A stretch of DNA of 64,000 nt from Cordilura impudica (lineage: Eukaryota > Arthropoda > Insecta > Diptera > Scathophagidae), in the NCBI GenBank assembly GCA_963682025.1, contig OY821521.1, positions 199,701,026 to 199,765,025 of the forward strand. Reading direction: 5' to 3'. The first letter of the stretch is position 1. Each line of letters begins with the position of its first letter. The notes beneath the pieces were generated by a model. That model was not told where the DNA came from. It made no database searches and saw only the letters and a program-made list of their open reading frames with translations. This document shows positions 35,291 through 45,534 of this stretch, piece after piece. The translations under genes were made by a program, and so were the position numbers.

Positions 35291-35328
35291 GATTTTTGCA
35301 AGGAAAAAACTCAAATGGCGCCACTGTG
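35291..35328 (-). repeat. RSS-like right terminus (22-bp spacer)
   Basis: Reverse strand: CACAGTG, 22 bases, GCAAAAATC. Confidence 0.85.
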
Positions 35329-35333
35329 CGTCG
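35329..35333. repeat. 5-bp target-site duplication of Transib-like element 1, right
   Basis: CGTCG, identical to 33450-33454. Confidence 0.9.
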
Positions 35334-35461
35334 TTCCAAAGTTATGACCAGATGTGTGCAGCAGCCTCTTCAAAAATCTTTAGTTTAGAAAAAAATTTAA
35401 AAAACAATATTATAGAGTTTTAAATAATGATAATTGTTTCAGTTAGTTGGCTATAGCGGTT

Positions 35462-35540
35462 CAAAAAAATAATAGCAAAACCCAGCACTCGAAATTCGAT
35501 TGCAAATTCGAGGAAATTGGATATTTTCATAAAATTTTTT
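35462..35540 (-). repeat. Repeat family D, 3'-end fragment, reverse orientation
   Basis: TAGCAAAACCCAGCACTCGA-AATTCGATTGCAAATTCGAGG is the reverse complement of the family D 3' end (CTCGAATTTCG...GCTGGG...TGCTA). Confidence 0.55.
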
Positions 35541-38265
35541 TTTCAATGTTTTTTTTAATCAATGAATACATGAATATTTAAAAATTTCATTAAATTGTTA
35601 ATTTAAAAAAAAAGTCGTTAAGCTTCATTACAAATATTTAATCAAAACACAGAAGAAATATAAATATGTAAGAGCCTAAATGTATGTAATCATTTTAAGG
35701 CAATTTACAATCCAACACAGGGCGATTAAAATGTACTCTTTTTTGAAACCATCAATAATAATTGCACAGAGCCTTTAGGCTCTTATAAAGTTATTTGTTA
35801 TAAATATTTTAATTTTATTTAATTTAATGTATTTCTAACACATATTATACATAAATTTTATAATTCTGCACTTCTCTTCCATATGAACTATAACTATGCC
35901 AAATTTCACATGCCTCTGTGTGCGCATCTTGCTCCAAAGGGTACAAAAATTTACCTTCACATATTAGTATATAGAAAGTGTCTATTGAAGAATTTTTGCT
36001 TTTTGCATAGTGTAATTGATAATTTCTTGTCGTATACTTCATTGTTGCTGTCAAAACAGGTCTTTTCAAAAATATAAATTATAAAATAAATTTCATTTAG
36101 TGCAGAGTTGATCTCATCCATCATATAATCAAATTTATCCGTAGTTGAAATTTTTCTGCCCGTAAATCTCATCACTGTTTGTATATCTGATAAAATTAAA
36201 GTACATTATGTAATTATAGTTCAAGTAAATATAATTTTGTTTAGCGCGAGATTTGTTCAAAATGCGTCGACTTAGTGTTTTTTATAAAAGGCACTATATG
36301 GAAAGATTCGCTTTTTGTGCCGCCAAAAGGCGCAAAATATAGCTGGCTGACTCCTTGTGGCATAGTACGACGATCATAAGTATTTAAATTTATTTTCTTT
36401 AACTTTAAGTGTTTTGGCAGGATAAATGATATCTATATAGTTATTCTGTTATATTAACTGTCGGACGGTGTAATTCAACAATCACAGAATATTTCGAATT
36501 TAAAGTTTCTAAACTAATCCTTCCTAGTTTGAGTACTGAAGAACATGCATATGAATCCATTTAACATAAATTTTTGACAATATATGATGTACGAAAATTT
36601 TCAGAATTGTCTGCTACTACAAATGAAAATGAAATTGTTTGTAGCACACGCAAATAAATGTATGTTCAACAAATATTTATGTTTATATGTAAACTCGTTT
36701 TTTTTTTCATAACAGAAAATATGAATTTAACAAGAACTCTAACAAGAGAAAGTAGGCAATTCATGTCACAAACGTTATTCCTCTGACAATTTCATAATAA
36801 ATAAAAAAAACAAAATTCTTACGAATACCAACATGATGTTCAACATGAATTGTCTAAGAGTAGTAATTATATGAGCAGCAGTCATTTTATATAACTTTTC
36901 TTTTTTTTTCACAATTTAACTGAAATGCGTTCTAAGCTTAAAATTTAAATGAAGGATTTTCTTGTGTAACACATAAAATTTATATGTCATTTCTAAAGAA
37001 ATCTTTTTAATTTCGAATGACAAGTGTAACCTAGTTGGTAGAGAGACTGTCAGTAGAAAGTTTTTTTGAAACTGCAAAGTCACTGAACTATTTTTTTTTT
37101 TAAATTTTCCTTTTGAATTTTTAAATTTTACAATCCCCCAAATTTAAAAGTTTTAGTCTTTCCATTAAGTTTTTATGCAGCCTTTTATTGTGACATTGTA
37201 AAATTTTGTATAAAAGTTTGTGTTTTCGTCTTTTTATTCTCCCTTTTTTGTAAATGGTGTGAAAATAATTGACAAAACACTTTTCATCTACTATAACTAT
37301 GCGTGTGTGTATATGTTTGTAGGTATGAGTATGTACGGCAAATTTTATATAAACATTTCAATACAATTCAATCGTGTGTTAAAATTTTTAACAACAACAC
37401 ATGGTTCACAATACAATACACTAAAGAAAGAAAAAAACAACTACAACAAACTGAACGAGTACTTATAAATATTCGAGTAAAAAATCCATTTATATTGAAC
37501 AGAAAAGTTATAAAAAGACGTCATGCAAATTTTGTTTTAAAAACAAAATTCTTTAAAGGAAAAAAATAACACACAAAAAAATATACAACAAATTATTGTG
37601 TTCTGTACAAAATAAATTTGAAATAAAATTGGAAAATATGTTCTGGCGAATTCATAATGGCTCATTAAGACTCCTAATTGGGCTTAAGGTAGACGATTTT
37701 TTTACACTTTTAGCTTCATTTGTGTACTGCACAATCAGCCCAGCCATATAAATTTTTTATTCCCACATACTTTCTGAATAATTTGTATAAATTACAGAAT
37801 TGTTTGTTAACACTTTTTTAAAAAATCCTACCTCCACCTGTGTCTGAAACTCAATATTATAACACAGTTACTTAAACTTTAAGTTGTAATACAATTTAAA
37901 TTTATAGTTAATTGTTTTTCTCTTTTGATCAGTATAACTTTTCAATGATATTTTTTTCATAGAAAGAATGAACTCTTATCGGAAAATTTTCAATATTTTC
38001 AATAGGTGTGAAGAGAAATCGACTAATCCTTTTACTACAATTAAAAAAATATATTCGTCTATGACAATTTTAAGTTTGTTGAACCAGAAAAACAAAAGTT
38101 TTTTTATGTTTTTATTAGAGGTATTTCTAATATCAATGCTTTAATTTAAATGCATTTGCTCTTGGCGCCGGCGACAACACAAAGCTGGCTTTAAAATGCA
38201 CGACTTAGACCTCCTGACACGTGGAGTATATCAAACATACAAACTCATGAAACAAATTCTACAAA
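35541..38265. other. AT-rich sequence, no gene recognised
   Basis: Contains short less AT-rich islands (36240-36370, 38160-38230) without a readable protein. Open frames at 35845-36175 and 37220-37569 lack family resemblance and have AT-driven composition. Confidence 0.4.
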
Positions 38266-38269
38266 CATA

Positions 38270-38655
38270 ATGACCACAACAGCTGGAAAAGCGATCACAT
38301 ACAAGAAACAAATTTTGTAATAACAGCAATAACAAGAACAACATATAAAAACATATTTTTACATTTTCATTGAAATCTTGGGACCTAGTGAACAGATTTT
38401 GCTAATTTTAAATAGCAACCCGGTCAGAATGTCAGAGAATAATTCTCACTAAAAATGGGCAACGCAGCTGACCCATTGAGCGCGTGATCGTAGTACCCAC
38501 GGATGGACAGACGGACATCGCTACATCAAATCTGCTTGTTATAAGGATCAGGAATACCTATATTTTGTGGAGTCCAGATTATTTTTCCAATTACTTAAAC
38601 CGGAATGGTCAACTTATATGTACCCTCTGTACACTGGTGTGGACGATATAATGGT
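38270..38655 (+). repeat. Interspersed repeat family E, copy 2
   Basis: CTTGGGACCTAGTGAACAGA, TTTTAAATAGCAACCCGGTCAG, GATGGACAGACGGACATCGC, TACATCAAATCTGCTTGTTA-TAAGGATCAGGAAT and GTACCCTCTGTACACTGG follow the same order as 10860-11165. Direct orientation relative to copy 1. Confidence 0.65.
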
Positions 38656-39573
38656 ATTTATATCCATATTTATACACAAACATCATAAACTTGGAACAAT
38701 GTTTATGAAGATTGCTTAAATAAAAATGATATTCCAAACAGGCACCATTGAGAAAACAGTTTTTCAATAGGTTCTTGCAAAATTAATGTTAATAAACAAT
38801 ATTTATACATAAACATGTTAAAATTCCAACAATGTTTAGAAACATTGTTTCTAAATAAACAAGATATTATGATACACATTAAACCATTGAAAAATAGAAA
38901 ATAGAATCTTTCGTTTGCTGATTCTGAAATTAACAGGATATCTTAAGAAAATATTGGGGAATAAAACCAAATATTTTTAAAATTTTTAAATGGCAAATTA
39001 TTACATAAATTAAATTATACAAAAATTACATAATTAGAGCCAAAGAAAACCCTAAAGTCGAGCCACTAACTAGTTAATTCTATTCAGTACTTTTTATAAT
39101 ACTTATAACAATTTGAGGACACATTTTTGACAATTTTCAAAGGCAAAAAATTTTAAAAAACTTTTAAATTTTTTTTCTGAAATACGTGCTTAATATTCTG
39201 AAAATTGGAATGCTTTCGAAAATTGAAAAAGAAATCGGTATCATCGGTTTGACTTGAAATTACTCAGTTACAGCATAATGATAACGCGAGAAAAAAATTA
39301 ACTACACAATAAACTTATAAAGTTGTCTCTTTGCTTTAAATATTACATTACATTTAGTACAAATAATAAAACTGATTTTTCGTAGCCCTGCACCTGGAGT
39401 CTTGATTGCTAAAAACCTTGGAAAGTGTTCTATTTATACTGCCGAACCTCTACTGGTGGTACTATTTGTTTATTCTCACTAGTGTTTTATCAACATATTT
39501 ATAACGGGAAGAGTATGATAGAACGAGTAGCGATTCCTAGTATAACTGTGAGTAGTTGACAAAACAGGTCTGC
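38656..39573. other. AT-rich spacer
   Basis: A near-perfect palindrome ACAATGTTTAGAAACATTGT lies at 38830-38849, and ACAATGTTTATG words recur nearby. No coding signal. Confidence 0.4.
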
Positions 39574-39767
39574 TGTTCCTCAATAATATTAGATATGCTG
39601 ATGACACTCTTTACTGGCTGATAGTATGTCTATACTCCAAGATGTACTGGACAAATTCACTGTACTCAGTAAACATATAGCCTGAAAATTAATATACGTA
39701 AAACGATTGTGAGTGAGCAGGAAAATAAGCCACAACGCAACCATCTTAAAGATACAAACCACCTACG
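39574..39767 (+). pseudogene. LINE reverse transcriptase fragment, left of Transib insertion
   Basis: Reads NNIRYADDTL (RT active site YADD at about 39592-39603), then MSILQDVLDKFTVLSKHIA and HNATILKIQTTY up to the CTACG duplication. The protein continues across the Transib element as VEKVERFKYLGALSNGQWDF at 43283. The pattern is of RTE-like or related LINE polymerases. It carries stops and frameshifts. Confidence 0.8.
39763..39767. repeat. 5-bp target-site duplication of Transib-like element 2, left
   Basis: CTACG, repeated at 43278-43282. Removing one copy plus the element restores a continuous LINE reading (QTTY-VEKVERF), which proves the boundary. Confidence 0.95.
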
Positions 39768-39805
39768 CACTGTGGCTCAAATTTTGATTTCATTGGCCAA
39801 AAGTC
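39768..39805 (+). repeat. RSS-like left terminus (22-bp spacer)
   Basis: CACTGTG, 22 bases, CCAAAAGTC. One heptamer base differs from the right end. Confidence 0.85.
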
Positions 39806-40839
39806 AAATTTTTTTTGTCATCGATTTTTAAAATTTTTACTCCTTTTTGTAGCTTATATATCCAGATTAAGGTAGCCAAAAAATTAGGTTAAACTATTGA
39901 TAATTGGGGGCGTGGCATGCTGTCAAACTCAACTGTTTTTTTTAATTCAGCAAAAGGTGTTTTTTTTTTGTTTTTTATCAAAAATAAATGGTTACTACTC
40001 GCAAGCTATCATCGATATTGGCCTGCGGTCTTTTTTATAATGTTAGTAGGATTATAGTCTTTAGTTTTTGTAAGTAGTCACAGTTCTAACGTTTGATATT
40101 AGGGGCGTTATGAAATATTTATGAAACCACTATATTTTTCTCAAATTTAAACTTTAGTGGAATAGAACTTCTAAAGGAAGTAAGGGAACAAGAAACGTAT
40201 ACCACCCGGAGAAAGGCGAATGTATCCTGTTTAACCCTATATATACTTTTGCACCCCCCACGAGCCCCCGGTAGAACACTTTTTTCATTTTAATGAAATT
40301 ACTCTAAAAAAATTACTCTAAAAAAAATTTTGTTTTTTTACTTTAGACTACGTAAAAGTAAAATAATTAAATAAAATACCTGCGAAAGGGTTTATTGGCT
40401 TTGTTTTGATCAGCAAAAAAATAAGTCATAAAATGATCACAATAGGTTCTACAGTAAACAAATGATCTCTTTCTTAATTTACCTGTTGTCAAATTTAAGG
40501 GTCAACCAAAGTCATAAACAATTTTATAAGTTTGTCAATAATCGCGGCACTAAACCACTAAAGATAAAAAACCACCCCATATTGGCGAGAAACTAATTAG
40601 TTTTACCTGATATTGAAGTCTGGATAACAAGTGCAGTTTTGTTCAATTTAAGTACTACCTGCTATGAAATTAAAGATCAATGTGTGAATAACATGTACCT
40701 AAAAATGTATAAAATGACGGATTCTATAAGGGATTACTCAATAATAAGTTAATACTTCAAGTGTACGGACGTATATTCGCAAGTGATAAAAAGTGATAAA
40801 AAAGTGATAACAGACGCAAATAAAAATATTGAGAAAAAT

Positions 40840-42524
40840 ATGGAGAACTTTAGTTATAAAGAACTGGCCGAAGAGTATTTTCGAAACAAAAACCAGGAAG
40901 ATGTTCTTAGTTACGTTAAAATAAAATTAAACTTAAATTCGTCTAGTACCGAAATACAAGAGCAATTATCTAATTTCGTCAAAGTACTAAAAAAACGATT
41001 GAAAGAAGTTAACTACTGTAAACAAAAGTTTTATAATAAAAGTGCAAACTGGTTAGAAGGCCAACTTAATGTTGGTGGAGGAACAGCAAAGCTAGATAAG
41101 GCTGGAAGACCACGCAAATCATTGGACAACTGCAGCGATAGATCTAAGAGGCGGAAACTTAAAAATTTTAACGAGGAAATTGGTTCTACAAATATAAAAG
41201 AATCTTTTCTACATCAATTACGAGCACAAAACCAATTAACAAAAGTGGATATCATTGAAAAAACTTGTAATGCTAGTCCATTCTATTTTGTAAATGGGGA
41301 TGTGATGGTTCTTCGGGACAAAAACAATACAAACAAGTTGTATGTGAAAATATTTCGGACTCAGATATGTTCATGGTATCATTTGTACCATTGCGATTGA
41401 AAAAGATTTTGGAAGATTCGGAGCCTTCGAGTAGTACAACGCAAACAATGGATATTTGGAAAAATGAGACACCATCTTCTACGAAATACTGCAGGCCAAT
41501 CAAATTTGAATTCAAAAAAGAAAGTCATGATGCCATTAACAAAGAAGTTAGTGATATCAAGGCCCAAATAGCAACACTACAGCCATTACAATTACAGTTA
41601 GATGGGCAGCAAATTGAAGTAAGCTACCAATTAGTGCTGACAATGATAGATGGAAAAGTAGGTCAGGCTTTGACTAACACGAAGGCTGCATCCAGCTGCA
41701 TTATATGCCAAGCAACATCAAGCCAATTAAACCAAGTCCCGACAAAATCATTCGATAATACCGATGCCTTCGAATTTGGATTATCACCACTACATGCAAG
41801 AATACGACTTATGGAACACATACTAAAAATCAGTTATGATTTGGATTTCGGGCCTTCAGGATCAATAAGAAACAACGAAACCAACAAAGAGTTAAGAAGT
41901 TCAAAAAAGAAACATGTTCAAGATGAATATCGCAAATTTGGATTGATTATAGATCAGCCAAAACAAGGGTCAGGCAATACAAATGATGGCAATACCGCAA
42001 GAAGATTCTTTTCAGATCCAGAAACAGCATCTGAAATAACAGGAGTGGATTTAAACCTTATTTTCAGATTTAAAATAATCCTAGAAGTACTTGCGTGCAA
42101 TGAAGAAATTGACTCTAGAAAATTTGGAGATTATGCTAAGGAAACTGCAAAAATATATACAACCAACTACCCATGGAGAAATATGTCTGCAACAGTCCAC
42201 AAAATCCTTTATCATGGAGAAGATGTCATTAAATATCATTTGGTGCCACTTGGAGATCTATCAGAGGAGGCTCAGGAAAAAAGGAACAAGGATTACAGAT
42301 TTTATAGACAGCACAATACTAGAAAAATGTCACGAAATTCCACAAATGAAGATCTATTTAATATATTATTGGCAACGTCAGATCCGTTCATCTCCAGTAT
42401 TCGAAATCAATGGAAAGTGGAACATCGGGATTTAGATGAAGAAGCCAAAAAACTACTAAAGAACAGAAATAGCACAGAACAAAATATGGAATATTTGCAA
42501 TCAATATTTGAGTCTAATGAATAA
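40840..42524 (+). pseudogene. Transib/RAG1-core-like transposase, one frame break
   Basis: ATG 40840 opens MENFSYKELAEEYFRNKN. The N-terminal part has KAGRPRKSLDNCS and RSKRRKL (basic DNA-binding linker). The frame then changes at about 41265-41290. In the second frame, open from about 41277 to TAA 42522-42524, come WGCDG (41295-41309, probable first catalytic Asp), a CIIC zinc pair (41700-41711), FGLSPLHARIR, NDGNTARRFF (compare NGNFARK of RAG1), HKILYH and LSEEAQEKRNKD. The Glu codons at 42264-42269 align with the catalytic Glu of RAG1 (SEGNE-type block). Compared with the third copy, about 100 residues before WGCDG are missing, so a deletion made the frame break. By family it would nick at CAC-flanked ends and join them to a 5-bp staggered target. 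Confidence 0.8.
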
Positions 42525-43239
42525 TAATTATAATTGCCTTTCATTGTTATTTAAGTACGAAAAACATAGTATTAGTAAAAAATAATAATAAACAGAACCT
42601 ACCATTGTTACAAATGCTATTTAAATCTATTGCAGTTTTTATTCTTAAAAGGTTTCCCACATATGAATGCAATGTTTTAATAGATAAGAAAGATTCAAAA
42701 AATAAGAACCCATATTTTCATATCAAAATTAAAAAAAAAATTAGAATCATTGCGCTAATGTTTAGCAGATTTATTTAGCTAGTGTAACAAATTAGGCAGC
42801 AAACACTAATAAATTTTTCTGTAGTAATAATAATATTCCTTGAGTGTAAGCAAATTGCAAATTTGATAGCAAACATTTTTAATTTTTTAGTAATACTAGT
42901 TAAATTTCTAGTGAATTTTACTACTTTGTTGCGTGTAAAAATTTTTTTGAGTGTAAAAATTTTTTTGAGTGTAAGCATTAAAAAAATTTCATTATTACAA
43001 AAAATGTTTATAATAATTATTTAACTCCAAATATGACACTTTCTAATAAATAAAAATAAATAAAAAAAAACATATATCACGCTAAAAGTTAAAAAAAATC
43101 AAAAGTTAAACTTTGACCTAGAATTCCTTAAAAAGTACTCAATCAATTTAAATGAAATTCACACTGAGTCAAGATCAACTATCTATCTATCTATTAAAAA
43201 AAACAGTACTAAAATATTTTGATCGGTTCAAAAGTTACA

Positions 43240-43277
43240 GAATTTTGGCCAATGAAAAATGATTTTCAGCCACTGTG
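43240..43277 (-). repeat. RSS-like right terminus (22-bp spacer)
   Basis: Reverse strand: CACAGTG, 22 bases, CCAAAATTC. Confidence 0.85.
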
Positions 43278-43389
43278 CTACGTCGAAAAAGTAGAGAGGT
43301 TTAAATATCTCGGTGCTTTAAGCAATGGCCAGTGGGATTTTTCGAAAAAATTAAGATGCCGCATCGAAATAGTAAGAGAAACTTTTTAT
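43278..43389 (+). pseudogene. LINE reverse transcriptase fragment between two insertions
   Basis: Begins with the CTACG duplication and reads VEKVERFKYLGALSNGQWDF, then KLRCRIEIVRETFY, the C-terminal thumb region of an RTE-like polymerase. It is cut at TTAT 43386-43389 by a family B element and resumes at 44193 (KKVLTIHDINL), in frame. Confidence 0.8.
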
Positions 43390-44188
43390 TCCCTATACCA
43401 CTATGTGGTTTGGGTATAATGACTTTGTGCTGCTGTTTGTAACAACCAAAAATATTTGACCTAGACCCATCTTTTATTATACCGATCGAATCAGAATCAC
43501 TTTCTGATTCGATTTAACGATGTCCGTCCGTCCGTCCGTCTGTGTGAACATGTAAAGTTTGTAATCAAACGGCAGGTCGCAAATATGAATACATTTTGAT
43601 AAAAATTTGGTATATAAGCTTTTATCGGCCATGTGATTAACGCTATTGAAATTGGTGAGAGTCGGTCCATGTTCAGACCTAGCCCGCATACAAATGACCC
43701 CAATGAAATCAACATAAATTGCCATAAGATCCAAATTATCATATAAATCTTAGTCAAATTGGGTTTGTATGTGTATATTACATCCATTTATCAGTAGTCC
43801 AAAAATGATCCCTATGGGACAACTCTTAGTCATAGGCCCCATATAGAGCTGCCTCCCGATCTTCCCTTAAATCTGTCAAAAAACAAAAATTTTGCACGGA
43901 TTCTTTTCAAATTTTGTTTGTATATATTCTTACAAAATACAAGAGACTTTACCAAACATGGTTAGGATCGGTCCATTTTTGGGCCTAGTCCCCATATAGA
44001 TATAGCATCCGATATGAACTTTTTCATATCTGCAGCCAAAAAATAATAATAAAAATCCCACTTAAATTTTGGGTTTTTGCTTATTTTCTACATCCAGTTA
44101 GTTGGGCCTGAGAGATAGGGTCTCTAAACGCGTGGTATAGGGTATCGTATAGTCGGTCTACACCGACTATAATTATTTACTTGTTTAA
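43390..44188 (-). mobile_element. Repeat family B, complete copy, reverse orientation (about 799 bp)
   Basis: Reverse complement of the 30667-31441 copy: CCCTATACCACTATGTGGTTT at left, GTCCGTCCGTCCGTCCGTCTG at 43519-43539, and GTCGGTCTACACCGACTATA near the right end. TTAT at 43386-43389 and at 44189-44192 looks like a 4-bp target-site duplication, because the LINE frame reads through (RETFY-KKVLT) when the element and one TTAT are removed. This gives the best available boundary for the family. Confidence 0.82.
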
Positions 44189-44590
44189 TTATAAAAAAGT
44201 TCTTACCATCCATGACATTAATCTTAAAACGAAACAACGATTCGTCAAAACCAATGTATGGTCAGTTCTCCAATATGCAATGGAGGTATGGAACATAAAA
44301 ACAGTGGATACAAAGAACCTGGAAGCCTTCGAAATGTGGATTTATGGGCTCAAAACACCATGCACCCACTTTATATCGAGCAACGAAAAATACCCCACCA
44401 TAGAGAGCTCTTAACCACTGTAAAAAAAATTACGGCATATTTATTCCATATTATGAGGAATGCCTACTAAAAGATGAAAGGAAATAACATTACTTAATAA
44501 ATTACAGGTGTGGACTGGTATCCGAGTTGTAGGGGAACTTCTGAGTGAGGAGAAATATAGAAACCCTTTGCAGAGATTAAAAAATTTATG
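44189..44590 (+). pseudogene. LINE reverse transcriptase, C-terminal fragment
   Basis: Reads KKVLTIHDINLKTKQRFVKT, WSVLQYAMEVWNIKTVDTKN and LEAFEMWIYG. Then, in shifted frames, LLTTVKK-TAYL.HIMRNAY and VWTGIRVVGELLSEEKYRN. The LEAFEMWIYR-type block is typical of the region after the RT domain in RTE-like and related LINEs. Frameshifts after 44350 show decay. It is the rest of the gene interrupted at 39767 and 43389. Confidence 0.8.
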
Positions 44591-45530
44591 AAATTATTTG
44601 AAATGTTATATAATAACATAAAGAAGAAGAGGAAGTAGTCGATTGAAGGCTGAGAGCAATCCAGCAAATGGGCGTAGCACCTTTGGAACAAAGTAAAATA
44701 CGTCATCAGAATACTGTATCAAAATTAATGTAAACTTCTCGGGTTTGGGGAACTCATATTTTTTCAGGTTGCTAGTACTTTCATCTGTTCAATAGTGATG
44801 CTAAAGAGTTGTTTATTTTGTTGAAGTTCGATAATATTTTGGTTACTGCATGAAATTTCTGCTGCAGAAACATTAAGAATGTTGCAGAAGGGTTTTGCTT
44901 ATCAGCCTATGTCGACAAAAATAAAAATAATTGCAAGTGGAACAAACAGTTTCAGGATGACCGAGAAAGAGTTGAAACAAAGAGTGGTCTAGACAAGAAA
45001 AAATATCATAGCACGTCAGAGAACAAAGATTTTATACTAAGGAACTGGCGACAGACAATTAGAGATTTAAACAGTAATGGAAATAAACAAAGCAATGCAA
45101 AATTTAAATATACCGTCAACTTTTTCACTTGAATCAATGTCTGCTTTAATGTCGAATATATTCGACAAAAAGCGGGAGAGGATTAAACCAAAACTTGTTC
45201 ATCGATACTAATGGCTTGTTTTATTTACATATAACCACTATAACCTATCGTGCTTCGCTATGATTTACCGAGACTTATTGAGACGTATGGTTTCATAATG
45301 AATTTTTCCTACGAAGTTCGTGTTATACAATTAAAACATTTTATTTTATTTATTTTAATGCTTGCTGTTATACGATATTTTTTGTTTTTCATTCGGTGCA
45401 AAAATCATAAAATTTTTCGGTGTTCCTACTCTGGGCCAAGCTAAATATAGCTGCCCATGAGAAATATATTGATTTTTCATATTTAATACGGCAACACTTA
45501 AAGATTGGCCTTGAATATAGAATATCATTT
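44591..45530. other. Spacer after LINE fragment, nothing recognised
   Basis: May hold the 3' UTR of the LINE. No tail or duplication is clear. Frames are short. Confidence 0.35.
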
Positions 45531-45534
45531 AGCG

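Larger units (their letters stand above)
33455..35328 (+). mobile_element. Transib-like (RAG1-family) transposon, internally deleted, 1874 bp
   Basis: Both ends read CACAGTGGCGCC inward, flanked by exact CGTCG duplications. Left: heptamer CACAGTG 33455-33461, 23-bp spacer, nonamer-like GCAAAAATC 33485-33493. Right (reverse strand): CACAGTG 35328-35322, 22-bp spacer, GCAAAAATC 35299-35291. The CACAGTG heptamer is the same as the consensus heptamer of V(D)J recombination signals, and the nonamer differs from ACAAAAACC at two places. Inside is an N-terminal transposase fragment only (34344-34907), so the copy is non-autonomous and would depend on a transposase made elsewhere. Confidence 0.9.
39768..43277 (+). 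mobile_element. Transib-like (RAG1-family) transposon, complete ends, 3510 bp
   Basis: Left end CACTGTGGCTCAAATTTTGA, right end on the reverse strand CACAGTGGCTGAAAATCATT. Both share TTTCATTGGCCAAAA further in and are flanked by exact CTACG duplications. Left heptamer CACTGTG 39768-39774, 22-bp spacer, CCAAAAGTC 39797-39805. Right heptamer CACAGTG 43277-43271, 22-bp spacer, CCAAAATTC 43248-43240. The plus-strand transposase occupies 40840-42524, with about 1.07 kb of leader and 0.75 kb of trailer. It interrupts a LINE reverse transcriptase. Termini, duplication length and encoded core together make a Transib-superfamily assignment strong. Confidence 0.93.
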
